Origin: JAHDHW01 sp965277415
GTDB taxonomy: Bacteria > Bacteroidota > Bacteroidia > Chitinophagales > Saprospiraceae
Reading direction: 5' to 3'
Length of the DNA stretch: 64,000 nucleotides
Assembly (NCBI GenBank): GCA_965277415.1
Contig: CBDICS010000082.1
Location: forward strand, 124,001-188,000
In this document: positions 1-10,358 of the stretch, piece by piece
Layout of the letters: every line of letters begins with the position of its first letter
How positions within the stretch are numbered: the stretch's first letter is position 1
Notes under the pieces: generated by a model
Databases searched by the model: none
Seen by the model: the letters and a program-made list of their open reading frames with translations, nothing else
What the model was told of the DNA's origin: nothing
Made by a program: the position numbers and the translations under genes

Positions 1-1420
1 GTCCTTCTTCTAATTTAAACTGAGCAATTTGTTGACCAGCGATATTGAAAATCGTTAGATCTAAATTGTCCTTAATGATATCATCAAAAGAGAAATTAAT
101 AGTACTGCTGGTAGGATTAGGAAAAGTGGAAAGACTGGATTGATTTAAGACTGGTTGATTGATGGAAGTAATCGTATCACATCCACTTCCCTCTAATGCT
201 CCCAAACGGTAGTTAGGGAAGTTAGGTAAAGACCTATTATAAGTAGGCAATTCGATGTGATGCTGAAATACTTCGCATGCCACTCCTGCGCTATCAGGTT
301 GATTGATCACATGAAGAAGATTTGCACTACTAGAACATTTAATATATATTTTACCATTAGGCCCCAACTGTATCAAGGAAAATCGAGTAGGTAGATATAC
401 ATTATTTTGAGCACTAACCTCCACCTCATAGCCATCATAAATAGCGACAGTATCTTTGGTAGAAAGGATATCATCTGCTTCTAAATCGTATTGATAGATA
501 TAATTATAAGAACTTACATACAAATATCGAGAATTAGGAGATATAGCAACACCACCTATTCCAGCTGTATCAATCAAAATATCTTGAATAGGATTACTTA
601 ATTCTCCATTACAGCGATCGAAATCGTAAATGGATAAATAATTTCCAATGTTAACACTAACTAAATTGTACAAGACATATTTTGAGCCATCAGGTGAATA
701 GACGGATTGACCTATACCTCCAGGAATATCGCCTCCAATACATTGTGTAGGAAAAGTCTCAATACCATTTGAAGTTATTAAAAATCGATTGAAGCAACTA
801 GAATTCCTTTGTAAAATTAGTCCCCACCAATCTCTTCCATTTGCATGTTTAACTAATGTTATTTTTCCATGGTCAAATACTCCTTCGAAGATAATTTGAT
901 TCTTTTCTATAACAGCACCTAAACCATTGTTATAACTAAGATCAATTAAACTATAATAAATTATTGGAGCATGCCAATCAGAATTAGGTGTTGGATATTC
1001 ATAAGATTCATGGATCAAATAGTATTTGTCATTTACTCCTGGAGCAGGAACAATAATAGCCCCTTGTATGACCCTATATCCAAGCCAAAAATGAGCATCC
1101 GCATATTCTCCTGGATTCAGGCCTTCTCCATTTTCCATCGGTTCATGTAGTGCATTAGCTATATATATACCATTGGTGTAGAAAAGTAAGTTACCTGAGG
1201 TATCACATATACCCGCATTAGTAATATTAAGATCCATATCTCGATATTCATAGAATATATCAAGGCTATCTCCACTGAAATCTAAGACACTACCTCCCAC
1301 GCCATCCGTATTTGTATAACTTTCAAAGCCAAATAGCCATACATTATCATGCAGTTGTGCTTCGGAAAACCCAAAACACAACAACATAATAATGATAGAT
1401 ATATTTAATTTTCTAATCAA
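1..1420 (-). CDS. Secreted beta-propeller-like protein with T9SS type A sorting domain (3' end outside window)
   Basis: The frame is open from 1420 to the left edge (473 codons), so the protein is incomplete at its C-terminus. With a TTG start at 1420 it begins with a clear signal peptide (MIRKLNISIII followed by MLLCFGFSEAQ). The first in-frame ATG, at 1387, would cut away the charged N-region, so TTG is preferred. The body carries propeller-like blades (for example SVYSPDGSKYVLYN and VAISPNSRYLYVSSYN), as in secreted WD40/YVTN-like proteins of Bacteroidota. The last visible residues (STFPNPTSSTINFSFDD, then LTIFNIAGQQIAQFKL) are a type A T9SS sorting domain, so export to the cell surface or medium is expected. 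The start lies 3 bases after the stop of the upstream protease gene, which suggests translational coupling. Substrate or ligand is unknown. Confidence 0.8.
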   Translation of the reverse strand, partial: MIRKLNISIIIMLLCFGFSEAQLHDNVWLFGFESYTNTDGVGGSVLDFSGDSLDIFYEYRDMDLNITNAGICDTSGNLLFYTNGIYIANALHEPMENGEGLNPGEYADAHFWLGYRVIQGAIIVPAPGVNDKYYLIHESYEYPTPNSDWHAPIIYYSLIDLSYNNGLGAVIEKNQIIFEGVFDHGKITLVKHANGRDWWGLILQRNSSCFNRFLITSNGIETFPTQCIGGDIPGGIGQSVYSPDGSKYVLYNLVSVNIGNYLSIYDFDRCNGELSNPIQDILIDTAGIGGVAISPNSRYLYVSSYNYIYQYDLEADDILSTKDTVAIYDGYEVEVSAQNNVYLPTRFSLIQLGPNGKIYIKCSSSANLLHVINQPDSAGVACEVFQHHIELPTYNRSLPNFPNYRLGALEGSGCDTITSINQPVLNQSSLSTFPNPTSSTINFSFDDIIKDNLDLTIFNIAGQQIAQFKLEEG

Positions 1421-1423
1421 AAC

Positions 1424-4400
1424 TTACTTTAAGATGGTTAATTTACCGCTATGATTAATATCCTTATTACTAATTTCGTAAAAATATATGCCAGAATTCA
1501 ATAAACTGACGTCAAAAGTAAAGTTTTGAGTGTCTTTTGTCAGATTGAATTGAGCTATCTTCTCTCCTGTAATCGAATAAATACTAAAAAGCCCTTTTAC
1601 CTTAAATGGCTTATCCAATATTATTGTTATTCTGTCGGAAGCAGGGTTTGGAAAAACTGAAATTTTATTTGACGAAATATCTTTTTCAATTTTTTCTTCT
1701 TTTCTGCCTTTACCTTGCTCACAAAGTTGGTCATCATCAAAGTTAATGTCACTTACCATAGATAATAAACCTCTGGCCTTAAACACCGCATCTCCTCCGT
1801 ATAAAGGGCATTGTTCTGCTACAGACTGAATTATGGTCAACTGATCGTCATCGAATTCCATTATACCTTTGGCAATAGTTTCTAAGTAAACGGAGTTAAT
1901 TAACTTACTGTTATTTTCAAAAAGGGCATTGGTGACAATAGCATTGTTTTGAGTAATTAGCATATTGGCATCATTAGATCGATTGGTAGCAAGATTTGCT
2001 CTAAATTGTAAAAGTGTTTCAACTTTTCCTGATAATTCAATTAATAAATTTTCTTTCTCAGTGATATATACATTATTAGCAGGTGCAGATATCGTAGCAA
2101 TTAAATTATCGTTTTGAGTGATTTCATTCAGTAGAGATTTTACTTCCTGTTTCATTAATTTAATATCAATTAAGTAGGGATAATTATTAGTATAAAATTC
2201 TTTTAATGTGCCATCAATATTATCAATGGCATCAAGAACTGAATTTTGGTTTGTATTATAAAACCCATCAATGGCATAATTCTGTCCCAATAAACCACTA
2301 TTAGTCTTTAATTTACTTAAAAGATATCGTTGTCCTTCCCATAATACACCATCACTATAACCAGATGAATTATTTGCAATCTTTATATCAATATCATTTG
2401 GTGTATCATCTATAAAGTTTTTGGGTAAAACTGGTATTTTACAATCTGGTTCTGTAGAACATTCTAGTGTTTGGATAAAAGATTCATCGAACCAATCATT
2501 AATAATAGAAATCACAGGATTAGGTAAAGTGTTTGGCACTAAAGGGTCATAAAAAAATTGATCGTCTAATATATCATCTTGCTCGAAACCTAAATGCTCT
2601 GCGCCACCGCTCGCTGTTCCATTTAACCATAGGTTACCATGAAGTCTTTGATCAATAGGAGGAATATCAGGGTTGTTCGGATTAGGTTGCTTACCAATAA
2701 AAGTATTTGTGCCTAATGCCAAGCCCCTCGTCGCTATATCATCAAAAGTGTTTCCACGGAAACTAGTATTCTCACAAAAGCCTCCAAAAATAGTTCCCTG
2801 GTCCAGGCTCTCCATATTATTACAACAATAGATGACATTTCTAGAAGAGTTTACCCTCATACCAACAGCAGTCGTCCCAGTGTAATTACTGGTCAAAGTA
2901 TTTTCTCTGACCTGAATATTTCTACTTGCATCTAATTGAAGCAGTGTTAGAGGATTACCACTTGCATCTTCTGGTTCGATAATCGTGTTCCCTTCTATTT
3001 TGATATTTGAGACATAACCTCCATCAACAGGGCCAGGAAATGGTAATGCATTATGTAAAAGATGTATTCCTAGTTGCCCTGTCCTCATCGTTACAGTATT
3101 TCCAATAATCTGACCATCATTGGGTTCATGTGTTGCTGAATTAGTAATTCTAATACCAAAACCAGATAGTGGACCATCTTCCATCGTAACAAAATTATCC
3201 ATTAAACTTAAACCTCCTAGATTAGCATTTGTTATTTCCATTCCTCTTAGACGGCTTTGGATCATACAATCATGAATATTGATCCCATCTTCACAAAGTA
3301 AAGTTTGAATACCTATAAGCGTGTTATCCATGTTTACATGATCTGCTTCCAGGCCAATATTATGAAAATGTATTCCTGTAAAACAATTATTAATCTCTGT
3401 ATCATGTACATATAAGGTACTCCCATGTAAGGCATAGATACCTATTCCTCGGTTGATAAAAGGGTTAAAAGGATCATGATTGGGAACAGCGATACCTTCA
3501 AGATTAGAAATAGATGCATTGTAAACTCTAAGATTACTGGATAAAGAAATGATTCCATTTTGGAGGCCATCAAATGTATTGGTCAAATCTGGGAAATTAG
3601 GGTGCCCTATATCAAAGTTAACGACTCTGTCTAATAATATGCCAGCAAATGAAATGTTGCCTGGAACTGGAACCTGGCCTGTAAAACCTGGTTTAAGATC
3701 AGAAGAGCAGGTGAATTGATTCCCACTAAATATATTTATATTGCTAATCTGATTTACTCCAAATATTTGTTGAGGTAAAGGTGTAAATACGCCTATGAAA
3801 TTACGATCAAAAATATTATTTTGGATACCTATTGCTGTATAATTAGATGGCCTGATCGCATTATGTGCATCCTTTATAATGTTATCATGAAAATCAAGTG
3901 TAGAGTAATTTGCCATTGTGATACCTTGCCACATCTGATCACAACCTTGCAAAGTAGAATTTGCAATAGAAACTTGTCTGTAAGATCCGATTACTATTTC
4001 AGCTCCAGGGCTTAGGAAAAAATTGCAATTGTCGAAATCCATACTTTGATCAACGATTAGTCTTCCATCCACAGAGATACAAACATCAGTCAATATATTG
4101 CTTAGACCATAATCACTAATGAAAATTGGGGTATCATTTGAATTTTCAAAGTGATAATCATTGATACATTCACACTGTCCATTGATACAATCAGAAAGAT
4201 CTATTACGACCTGAACTATTTCCGTATTGGTTCCGCAATCATTAGTGACGGTATGTGATACTGAATAGGTTCCTTCGAAAACAAAGTCAAAACTTGGATT
4301 TTCTTCTTCGCTATCTATTGTTCCATTGCTTTCAAAGTCCCACTCATGATCGCCTGTTGAGGCAGAGCTTGTAAATTGAACTTCAGTGTCACATAAATTT

Positions 4401-7252
4401 TCAACAAAAGTGAAGGCTGCACTAGGGGGATCAAGACTATTAGTCACCGTAATAAGCAGTGTTTCTTCCTCAATACCACAGTCATTAGTCACCGTATGTG
4501 TAACCGTAAAATCTCCTGGTGCCCCATAATGATGTAAAGGGTTTACTGCATCACTCGTTTCTCCATCTCCAAAACTCCACTCATGATCACCTGTTGAGAT
4601 AGAGCTTGTGAACTGGACATCAGTATCACATAGATATTCATCATAAGTAAATTCTGCACTTGGGGTTTCAAGGTAAGTTACCGTAATAACTAGTATTTCT
4701 TCATCAACAACACAGTCATTAGTCACCGTATGTATAACTGTAAAATCTCCTGGCTCTCCATAATTATGTGATGGATTTATTGCATTACTCGTTTCTCCAT
4801 TTCCAAAATCCCAGAAATGATCCCCATCTATAAATAAACTGGTAAATTCAATAATAGTAGTACACGGATCATCCTGATAGGTAAATTCAGCATCAATAGG
4901 ACAGGCTGAATCAACACGTAAATTGTCAATCAAGGTTGCTTGAACAGCATTAATACCAGGATCAAGGTCAGGTTTAGTATATAATACAATATAATCCATA
5001 GGTAGATTAGTAGTGTTCATCCAAGGGATCGTTACAGGAGCTAATGGTTGATTGGTTGTAAAAGCGGAAACCTGACCTACATTATCAGAATAAGGATAAT
5101 TGGCATCTCCAAAAAATAATTCATAAAATATAGTTTCCACAAGGGCTATTTCAGGTGAAGAAATTTCAGCAACACAAAACTGATAAAGATCAGGACAAGT
5201 AGCAGGAGAATTAGTAATGCTGCCTGTACATTCTGGCTCAAATATAATTTGAGGACAAGGATCGCCGCTAAAACCAAAGACACGTATAGCCTGGCCGGGG
5301 TATTCGACAGCAGCATCAAAACGTATATCTGCTGTACAACCAGGTTCCAAAGGAGGATTAAGAGGATAATAAAATATCTCAGAACTAGAGCCAAACAACT
5401 CCCAATTGCCCCAGACGGTTGCAATATTTCCGGAATTAAGATCGATTGCAACATCGACAGTTCCTGTTCTATATATATTATTCACACCTGCCCATTCAGG
5501 TAAATCATTTTGTGGATAAAAATCGCTGTGTATCGGGAAATAATTTTCAAAATCACCATTGCAAATATGTTCGCCACAGACCAAAGACTCTGGACACTGA
5601 TGGATATTTACCCATTGGCATTTTCTAATGGTACATAGTTCATCTTCTACCGGAGTCGTCTCCAGACATACAAAGTATAGGCCACTTTCGCTAAACTCAT
5701 GTACTTCTGTTTGCATGTCTCCTGTCGTACCATCACCAAAATCCCAGAAATAATTTATATTTTCAGATTCGGCTGTGAATGTTCCGATGTATTCTTGAAT
5801 ATCAATAGTAAATTCAACATTATAATCATAATTACAGACATCAAGCTCTAAATAATAAGTACTGATACAACCACTCCCATCAATAGGAACAACAGTAAGC
5901 GTCACAAGGAAAGTACCGGGTACGATATAGGTATGTGAAATAGTAGGGCTAATGGTTGAAACGATTGTACCATCGCCAAAATCCCAGAAATAACTTCCAA
6001 TAGAGCCCGTACTTCCGCTTGCATCAAAAAACAGTTCATTGCCCAACTCCGTAAAGGTATACAGCGCATTAACTTCTGGACTTAAACAACATCCTTGTGA
6101 ATTTAATAGGCTACCTCTTATCCCTAAATCATTTGTCACGTCGTCAATGATAGATAGTCTCATTCTTGTTTTTTGCCCCTCTGTAAAAATTTCCTCACAT
6201 TCAAGATTCCCATAGTCCATGTAATTAGATTTAGGATCAAGTACATCCTGCCCCGCAAAAGGATTATTAGCACTCATATCATCTCCATCTGTAGTACAAG
6301 AATTAAAAGAACCCGGAGTACATGCCAAACTAAAACCATCCGGTGGTGTATCGCAAACACAATCATTATCAGTAAGGCAATCATCGTTTGCACAATCTGG
6401 GTTTGAAACAGAAGTAGCATTACCAAAAGTATGTTTAAGATTGAGGTAATGCCCAACTTCATGAATTAAAACTATGTCGTTTTCCAGAGAACTACCTAAA
6501 AATTGTCCTTCTAATACGATTCCATCCCACCATTCCCCATGCTCACTGGGATAGTAGGCATATCCAGCAGCACCAGAATTACCGTTAACAGTTAATGTAT
6601 TTACAATCCATACATTCATATAGTCCGTACGAGGCCATTCACTTGGGGCAGCACTTATAGCTTTGACACTATTTGGCCCAATAGGTCCTGGTACATCGTG
6701 TAGCTGATTATCAAAGATCGTAAATTGGCTATCTGGGTATCGAGTGATTCCTGAAGAAGCTTCTCCAAGACTGTTTTGACTGGCAAGGCAAAAACTAATA
6801 TTAGTATTCACACTGACCTGAGAAAATACCTGGTTGGCATAAGCAAGGTTCAGATGATTAAGAGCCGTATATATTCTGTCATTTGAAAGATTTGTTCCCA
6901 GGCCAGGCGTGTTATCCAAAGGACTATGTATAATGTGAAAAACAACTGGGATAACAATCGGATCCTCAGTGATAGTCATTCCTTGACTCTCAACAATGGC
7001 TCTGTTAATCGTTCTTGTTTTGATTTCTTGCTCCATCAAATTGACATTTACAAGATGTGTAGGGTCAAGGAGTAGTTCTTGCTCAATTTGACTGCTTGCA
7101 CAATATTCGAAAATTTCGCCTTCTCCTAAAGTTGATAATTGAGCTTTTACGAAATGAGATGGAGTTACTGTAAACATTAAAACGAGGCAAATCCCCATTA
7201 TAAAATGAGGGATACTTCTTGAGCAAAAAAAGAGAAAATAGTTTAGTTTCAT
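1424..7252 (-). CDS. Secreted M43-type (pappalysin/cytophagalysin-like) metalloprotease with PKD repeats, beta-helix and T9SS sorting domain
   Basis: 1942 residues. There is an N-terminal signal segment (about residues 18-37). The zinc-binding motif HEVGHYLNLKH is at 264-274 and a probable Met-turn (NYMDY) near 343-347, as in the M43 family; the usual Gly before the third zinc ligand is replaced by Asn or Leu. At least five PKD-type modules follow (FWDFGDGT, FWDFGNGE, EWSFGDGE and similar), two near 390-540 and three near 800-1020. A stretch of about 1025-1540, rich in short N/G/I repeats, looks like a right-handed parallel beta-helix. The C-terminus (from about 1862, ISVFPNPASDRITI) is a T9SS type A domain. 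A secreted protease or adhesin acting outside the cell is likely; the substrate cannot be told. Probably cotranscribed with the propeller gene 3 bases downstream. Confidence 0.88.
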   Translation of the reverse strand: MKLNYFLFFCSRSIPHFIMGICLVLMFTVTPSHFVKAQLSTLGEGEIFEYCASSQIEQELLLDPTHLVNVNLMEQEIKTRTINRAIVESQGMTITEDPIVIPVVFHIIHSPLDNTPGLGTNLSNDRIYTALNHLNLAYANQVFSQVSVNTNISFCLASQNSLGEASSGITRYPDSQFTIFDNQLHDVPGPIGPNSVKAISAAPSEWPRTDYMNVWIVNTLTVNGNSGAAGYAYYPSEHGEWWDGIVLEGQFLGSSLENDIVLIHEVGHYLNLKHTFGNATSVSNPDCANDDCLTDNDCVCDTPPDGFSLACTPGSFNSCTTDGDDMSANNPFAGQDVLDPKSNYMDYGNLECEEIFTEGQKTRMRLSIIDDVTNDLGIRGSLLNSQGCCLSPEVNALYTFTELGNELFFDASGSTGSIGSYFWDFGDGTIVSTISPTISHTYIVPGTFLVTLTVVPIDGSGCISTYYLELDVCNYDYNVEFTIDIQEYIGTFTAESENINYFWDFGDGTTGDMQTEVHEFSESGLYFVCLETTPVEDELCTIRKCQWVNIHQCPESLVCGEHICNGDFENYFPIHSDFYPQNDLPEWAGVNNIYRTGTVDVAIDLNSGNIATVWGNWELFGSSSEIFYYPLNPPLEPGCTADIRFDAAVEYPGQAIRVFGFSGDPCPQIIFEPECTGSITNSPATCPDLYQFCVAEISSPEIALVETIFYELFFGDANYPYSDNVGQVSAFTTNQPLAPVTIPWMNTTNLPMDYIVLYTKPDLDPGINAVQATLIDNLRVDSACPIDAEFTYQDDPCTTIIEFTSLFIDGDHFWDFGNGETSNAINPSHNYGEPGDFTVIHTVTNDCVVDEEILVITVTYLETPSAEFTYDEYLCDTDVQFTSSISTGDHEWSFGDGETSDAVNPLHHYGAPGDFTVTHTVTNDCGIEEETLLITVTNSLDPPSAAFTFVENLCDTEVQFTSSASTGDHEWDFESNGTIDSEEENPSFDFVFEGTYSVSHTVTNDCGTNTEIVQVVIDLSDCINGQCECINDYHFENSNDTPIFISDYGLSNILTDVCISVDGRLIVDQSMDFDNCNFFLSPGAEIVIGSYRQVSIANSTLQGCDQMWQGITMANYSTLDFHDNIIKDAHNAIRPSNYTAIGIQNNIFDRNFIGVFTPLPQQIFGVNQISNINIFSGNQFTCSSDLKPGFTGQVPVPGNISFAGILLDRVVNFDIGHPNFPDLTNTFDGLQNGIISLSSNLRVYNASISNLEGIAVPNHDPFNPFINRGIGIYALHGSTLYVHDTEINNCFTGIHFHNIGLEADHVNMDNTLIGIQTLLCEDGINIHDCMIQSRLRGMEITNANLGGLSLMDNFVTMEDGPLSGFGIRITNSATHEPNDGQIIGNTVTMRTGQLGIHLLHNALPFPGPVDGGYVSNIKIEGNTIIEPEDASGNPLTLLQLDASRNIQVRENTLTSNYTGTTAVGMRVNSSRNVIYCCNNMESLDQGTIFGGFCENTSFRGNTFDDIATRGLALGTNTFIGKQPNPNNPDIPPIDQRLHGNLWLNGTASGGAEHLGFEQDDILDDQFFYDPLVPNTLPNPVISIINDWFDESFIQTLECSTEPDCKIPVLPKNFIDDTPNDIDIKIANNSSGYSDGVLWEGQRYLLSKLKTNSGLLGQNYAIDGFYNTNQNSVLDAIDNIDGTLKEFYTNNYPYLIDIKLMKQEVKSLLNEITQNDNLIATISAPANNVYITEKENLLIELSGKVETLLQFRANLATNRSNDANMLITQNNAIVTNALFENNSKLINSVYLETIAKGIMEFDDDQLTIIQSVAEQCPLYGGDAVFKARGLLSMVSDINFDDDQLCEQGKGRKEEKIEKDISSNKISVFPNPASDRITIILDKPFKVKGLFSIYSITGEKIAQFNLTKDTQNFTFDVSLLNSGIYFYEISNKDINHSGKLTILK

Positions 7253-7371
7253 TATTTTGATTTTTGGATTCTAAAAATATTATTAAATGTCTTGATTTGT
7301 GGCAGTGTAAAGTCAGATGTCACATGTAGAAGTTGTTTTTAAACACATAAAATACACCCACTCACCATTAC

Positions 7372-7412
7372 ACAATGGCATACAAAAGGCTAAGCCTTTA
7401 TGACTCCATTGT
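7372..7412. repeat. Nested hairpin upstream of the metalloprotease gene
   Basis: The outer arms ACAATGG and CCATTGT enclose a second palindrome, AAAGGCTAAGCCTTT. It lies 120 bases upstream of the protease start and 116 bases downstream of the stop of the next gene. No T-run follows on either strand, so it is not a classical terminator. Confidence 0.4.
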
Positions 7413-7502
7413 CATAGGCAAGCGGGCGCTCTCTCGCTCATTGTTAACACAAAAAACCCCAAAGAATTGAATGTTAATCGAACGAAAGCCTACATCTCCC
7501 TT

Positions 7503-7527
7503 AGAGCATGTTGAGAATTTAGCATTG
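7503..7527. repeat. Solitary arm of the AGAGCATGTTG hairpin element
   Basis: Begins TAGAGCATGTTGAGAATTTA and continues into GCATT. It closely matches the inverted right arm of the 164-bp palindrome at 11977-12140, but has no partner arm nearby. It touches the stop codon of the 504-residue gene. Confidence 0.5.
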
Positions 7528-9042
7528 TTATATATTTATCTTTTTTCTTGTCTTGGGTTTATTTCTATCATTAAGCATAGCAAACATTTCCTCCCAAAGG
7601 ATTTCAAAAGGAATGATCTCAATGGACAGGTTTTGTCCTAATTTCATAGGCGTTTTTAATAGCTTGTCCTTTAGCTCTTGGGTTTTCGTTTCGACGGCTG
7701 TTAATATAAAAGAAGCTTGTTCCATTTTGATCACCATATCAATAAAAGTTTTGGCTCTTCGGGTTTCCGGATTTCGCATATATAAGTGTACATAAGCTTT
7801 GAGGGAATCTATTCTATCTATGATCCTTCCAAGCTGATTTCGCTCCATATTGACCAGTATTTGAATAATCAGAATATTAATATTATTGCCTGATTTATCC
7901 TTCGAGTACATGGGCATTTCATTGAGAAATTTTCCTAGATAAAAACGTTCTTTATCATAGGGTTCGATCTTACCTCTTTGTACTAGGAAATACAGATAAC
8001 CTTGTATGATGTTCCAATATTCCGCAATGTTTTCATATAAACATTTCTTTTGTTTGTGTGCCTTATATAACTCATAGGCTTCTTGATAATCTCCTGCATG
8101 TAAGCAGACGATAAGTCTTTGTAATAATATAACATGCCAATTAAATGTCCCTACACATAACAGCTTACCTGCATTCTTTGCTACACTTTTCGCTTCATCT
8201 AAATGATTAGATGCTAATAATGCTGGTATTTTATAATTCATATAAGAAAGCTTTAAGGAACGAATATTGGGATGCTTAATTGGTAAACTTGATAAAGCTT
8301 TATTACAGTATTTAATAATGTTTTTATAGTCAAAAACGACAATATATCGATATATTTTAATAGCGTATATTAATCTATTTACATAGTGTAATTCAGGGTG
8401 TAATAAATGCCAAGTTGCGTCTGTTGCTTTTATCAACGTCTCTACTATTTTAGAATTATAACTTGCCTTATCATTACATAACATAACTGCATAACTATAA
8501 TGCTTCCTTACTTTTGCTTCTAATTCTATTAATTCCAATTGGTTTTGAATTAGTTCAGTATATTTTTGTACACGTTTAGGCTTTATTTCAAAGGTAGAGT
8601 AGTGAATAAGTAAATCATTGGTTACAATTTGAGCAAAAGCATGCAATTCTATTTTTTGTAAATCTGGTAAAAGTTTCTCCGCTATTCGAATCCCTGCTTT
8701 CCGTTTACTATTCAATAATAAGATTCTATACATTGCAAATTTGCGATAACATTCTTCATAAAGAGCTTTATCAGGATTACTCGCCCATGAAGGGCTGGCT
8801 ATATGATATCGGTTAAGTGCCGTAGTCAATTCTAATCTTAGCTTATCAAAGTATTTGACTTTATCTGCTGTACCCAAGTATTTTTCTGCTGCTGCTCTTC
8901 TCCCCATTGGTTCGTTTTTTTTCAAAAAAGCATAGAGTTTATTCAATCTGGAAGCAAAGTCAGGTATAAATCCTGACGGCAGCAAATCCATTAATTCATA
9001 TAGTGCATACATCCCTGGTTCATTTTTCTCTAATTGCTTCAT
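7528..9042 (-). CDS. Unknown helical-repeat (alpha-solenoid-like) protein
   Basis: 504 residues, no signal peptide and no membrane segment. The sequence is rich in Leu, Ala, Lys and Tyr and reads as a chain of amphipathic helices; stretches such as GDYQEAYELYKAHKQ and LDEAKSVAKNAGKLL resemble degenerate TPR units. No catalytic motif is visible. It is a single-gene unit: the next minus-strand gene lies 275 bases downstream, and a tiny double-glycine-type peptide gene is transcribed divergently from 127 bases upstream. A role as a scaffold or regulator is possible but is only inference. Start chosen at the ATG at 9042, followed by the charged opening MKQLEKNEPG. Confidence 0.65.
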   Translation of the reverse strand: MKQLEKNEPGMYALYELMDLLPSGFIPDFASRLNKLYAFLKKNEPMGRRAAAEKYLGTADKVKYFDKLRLELTTALNRYHIASPSWASNPDKALYEECYRKFAMYRILLLNSKRKAGIRIAEKLLPDLQKIELHAFAQIVTNDLLIHYSTFEIKPKRVQKYTELIQNQLELIELEAKVRKHYSYAVMLCNDKASYNSKIVETLIKATDATWHLLHPELHYVNRLIYAIKIYRYIVVFDYKNIIKYCNKALSSLPIKHPNIRSLKLSYMNYKIPALLASNHLDEAKSVAKNAGKLLCVGTFNWHVILLQRLIVCLHAGDYQEAYELYKAHKQKKCLYENIAEYWNIIQGYLYFLVQRGKIEPYDKERFYLGKFLNEMPMYSKDKSGNNINILIIQILVNMERNQLGRIIDRIDSLKAYVHLYMRNPETRRAKTFIDMVIKMEQASFILTAVETKTQELKDKLLKTPMKLGQNLSIEIIPFEILWEEMFAMLNDRNKPKTRKKINI

Positions 9043-9168
9043 AATTAATTGTTTAGGTCTAATATTTGTATCTCAAGCCTTAAAAATCATGGTGCACATG
9101 ACATCAATATTCAAACTAGGATTGATGCCTAAGTACACTATTTTTATTATTCACCAAATATCAATATC

Positions 9169-9291
9169 ATGACATTAGATGACATTAAAAACCAAGCCCT
9201 TATACTGGATACACAGCAACAGCTATGCGTCAAGGGTGGTACTAGTGATACAAATGCAACAATTATTGAAATTGATGTAGATGCATTCTAA
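9169..9291 (+). CDS. Small double-glycine-leader peptide (candidate RiPP/bacteriocin precursor)
   Basis: 40 codons from ATG at 9169 to TAA at 9289-9291. The N-terminal half (MTLDDIKNQALIL, then DTQQQLCVKGG) has the amphipathic leader ending in K-G-G that is typical of Bacteroidota ribosomal natural-product precursors and class II bacteriocin-like peptides. Cleavage after GG would release a 16-residue acidic core, TSDTNATIIEIDVDAF. The core has no Cys; the only Cys is in the leader three residues before GG. No modifying enzyme, radical-SAM maturase or peptidase-ABC transporter is seen nearby, so maturation would depend on genes elsewhere. The coding call rests only on the leader pattern and the open frame; no good ribosome-binding site is visible, which is usual for this phylum. 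Confidence 0.5.
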   Translation: MTLDDIKNQALILDTQQQLCVKGGTSDTNATIIEIDVDAF

Positions 9292-9560
9292 GAATTTTGT
9301 GTAACGAACGGGATATACTCTTAGAGTAATTAACTTACTTCCAAGGTAAGTAAAAGATCGTATTGGTAAAAGTATTTCGACCTATTTTTACCCTTATATC
9401 TTATTGTTTTTCAGCGACTTATGGTGTACATCCACCTATTTGGCTCAAGCCTTAAAACTTTGAAAGACAGCGGATTAATCATCAATGCACTTATGTTCCA
9501 TGTAGCTTATTCATGGTGGGTTCTACATTGTTACCTTATGCCAAATTCAAAAAAATCTCC

Positions 9561-10271
9561 TTAGATTTCTCTAGAAAAATCGTGTGTTTTATCCAATACT
9601 GCTCCCCGTACAATCATAAACTGTCCAAGTATATACAATCCCATAATCCATAATCGGACATAGGGTATTGTTATTTGATTGGAAAGAAATTTGTTTATGG
9701 CTATACATGAATCGGAAATGACAAATAGCAGCACTCCAAAGAAAAGTAAATAAAAGTTCGATTTGCTTATTTTTCCTAAGAGGCCGATACAAGCCAAGGC
9801 CATTAATGCGATTGTGATACTATATATGGAGACGGGGATTTGCATTGTAGTTGGTACAGCGGGAATTAAATACCAATTAAAAATAAGGCAATAGATAATT
9901 AATGGACTGGCTAGCCATATTTTTTTGTTAAGCGGAGTAGATTTTGTTTTTTGATATTTAGAGAAAGCAAAAAAATAAAAAATATGTGTTATTAAAAAAC
10001 TTCCTAAACCTAACAGAAAAAAGTGAGCACGCCCCTCTTCTACCAACATCAATAAGATATCGCCCAACATCGAAAAAATTAAAGCTGCAAAAACCAGTTT
10101 ATTGAAAAGTTGTTTCAAGCTTGTTTTTCTCCAATACCAAAAAGCCAAAACGGGCATTAATAATGGTTTGGTAAAATAAATTAGGTTTTTATTGTAGCTG
10201 TATTCTCCCCAGAGGTTGGCTAGGGATATTAGTAGAAAGGTAAGGAGGATGTATTTGGGGTTTACTTTCAT
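9561..10271 (-). CDS. YhhN family membrane protein (lysoplasmalogenase-like)
   Basis: 236 residues from ATG at 10271. Eight or so hydrophobic segments are visible, with the spacing and conserved pieces of the YhhN/TMEM86 family: YFTKPLLMPVLAFWYW, FSMLGDILLML, FLITHIFYFFAFS and FVISDSCIAINKF. Members of the family hydrolyse the vinyl-ether bond of lysoplasmalogens; whether this one does cannot be seen from sequence. An in-frame ATG at 10421 would add 50 residues, but those codons run through two palindromes (10359-10401) and have no family counterpart, so the shorter start is preferred. It stands alone between two non-coding gaps. Confidence 0.85.
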   Translation of the reverse strand: MKVNPKYILLTFLLISLANLWGEYSYNKNLIYFTKPLLMPVLAFWYWRKTSLKQLFNKLVFAALIFSMLGDILLMLVEEGRAHFFLLGLGSFLITHIFYFFAFSKYQKTKSTPLNKKIWLASPLIIYCLIFNWYLIPAVPTTMQIPVSIYSITIALMALACIGLLGKISKSNFYLLFFGVLLFVISDSCIAINKFLSNQITIPYVRLWIMGLYILGQFMIVRGAVLDKTHDFSREI

Positions 10272-10358
10272 TTTTAGGTTGGGCTTATCGACAGGATTCT
10301 TATGTTCTAGTATAAATATTATTTCATTGATAAAATAAAGAAAGGCAATTTTTATCAT

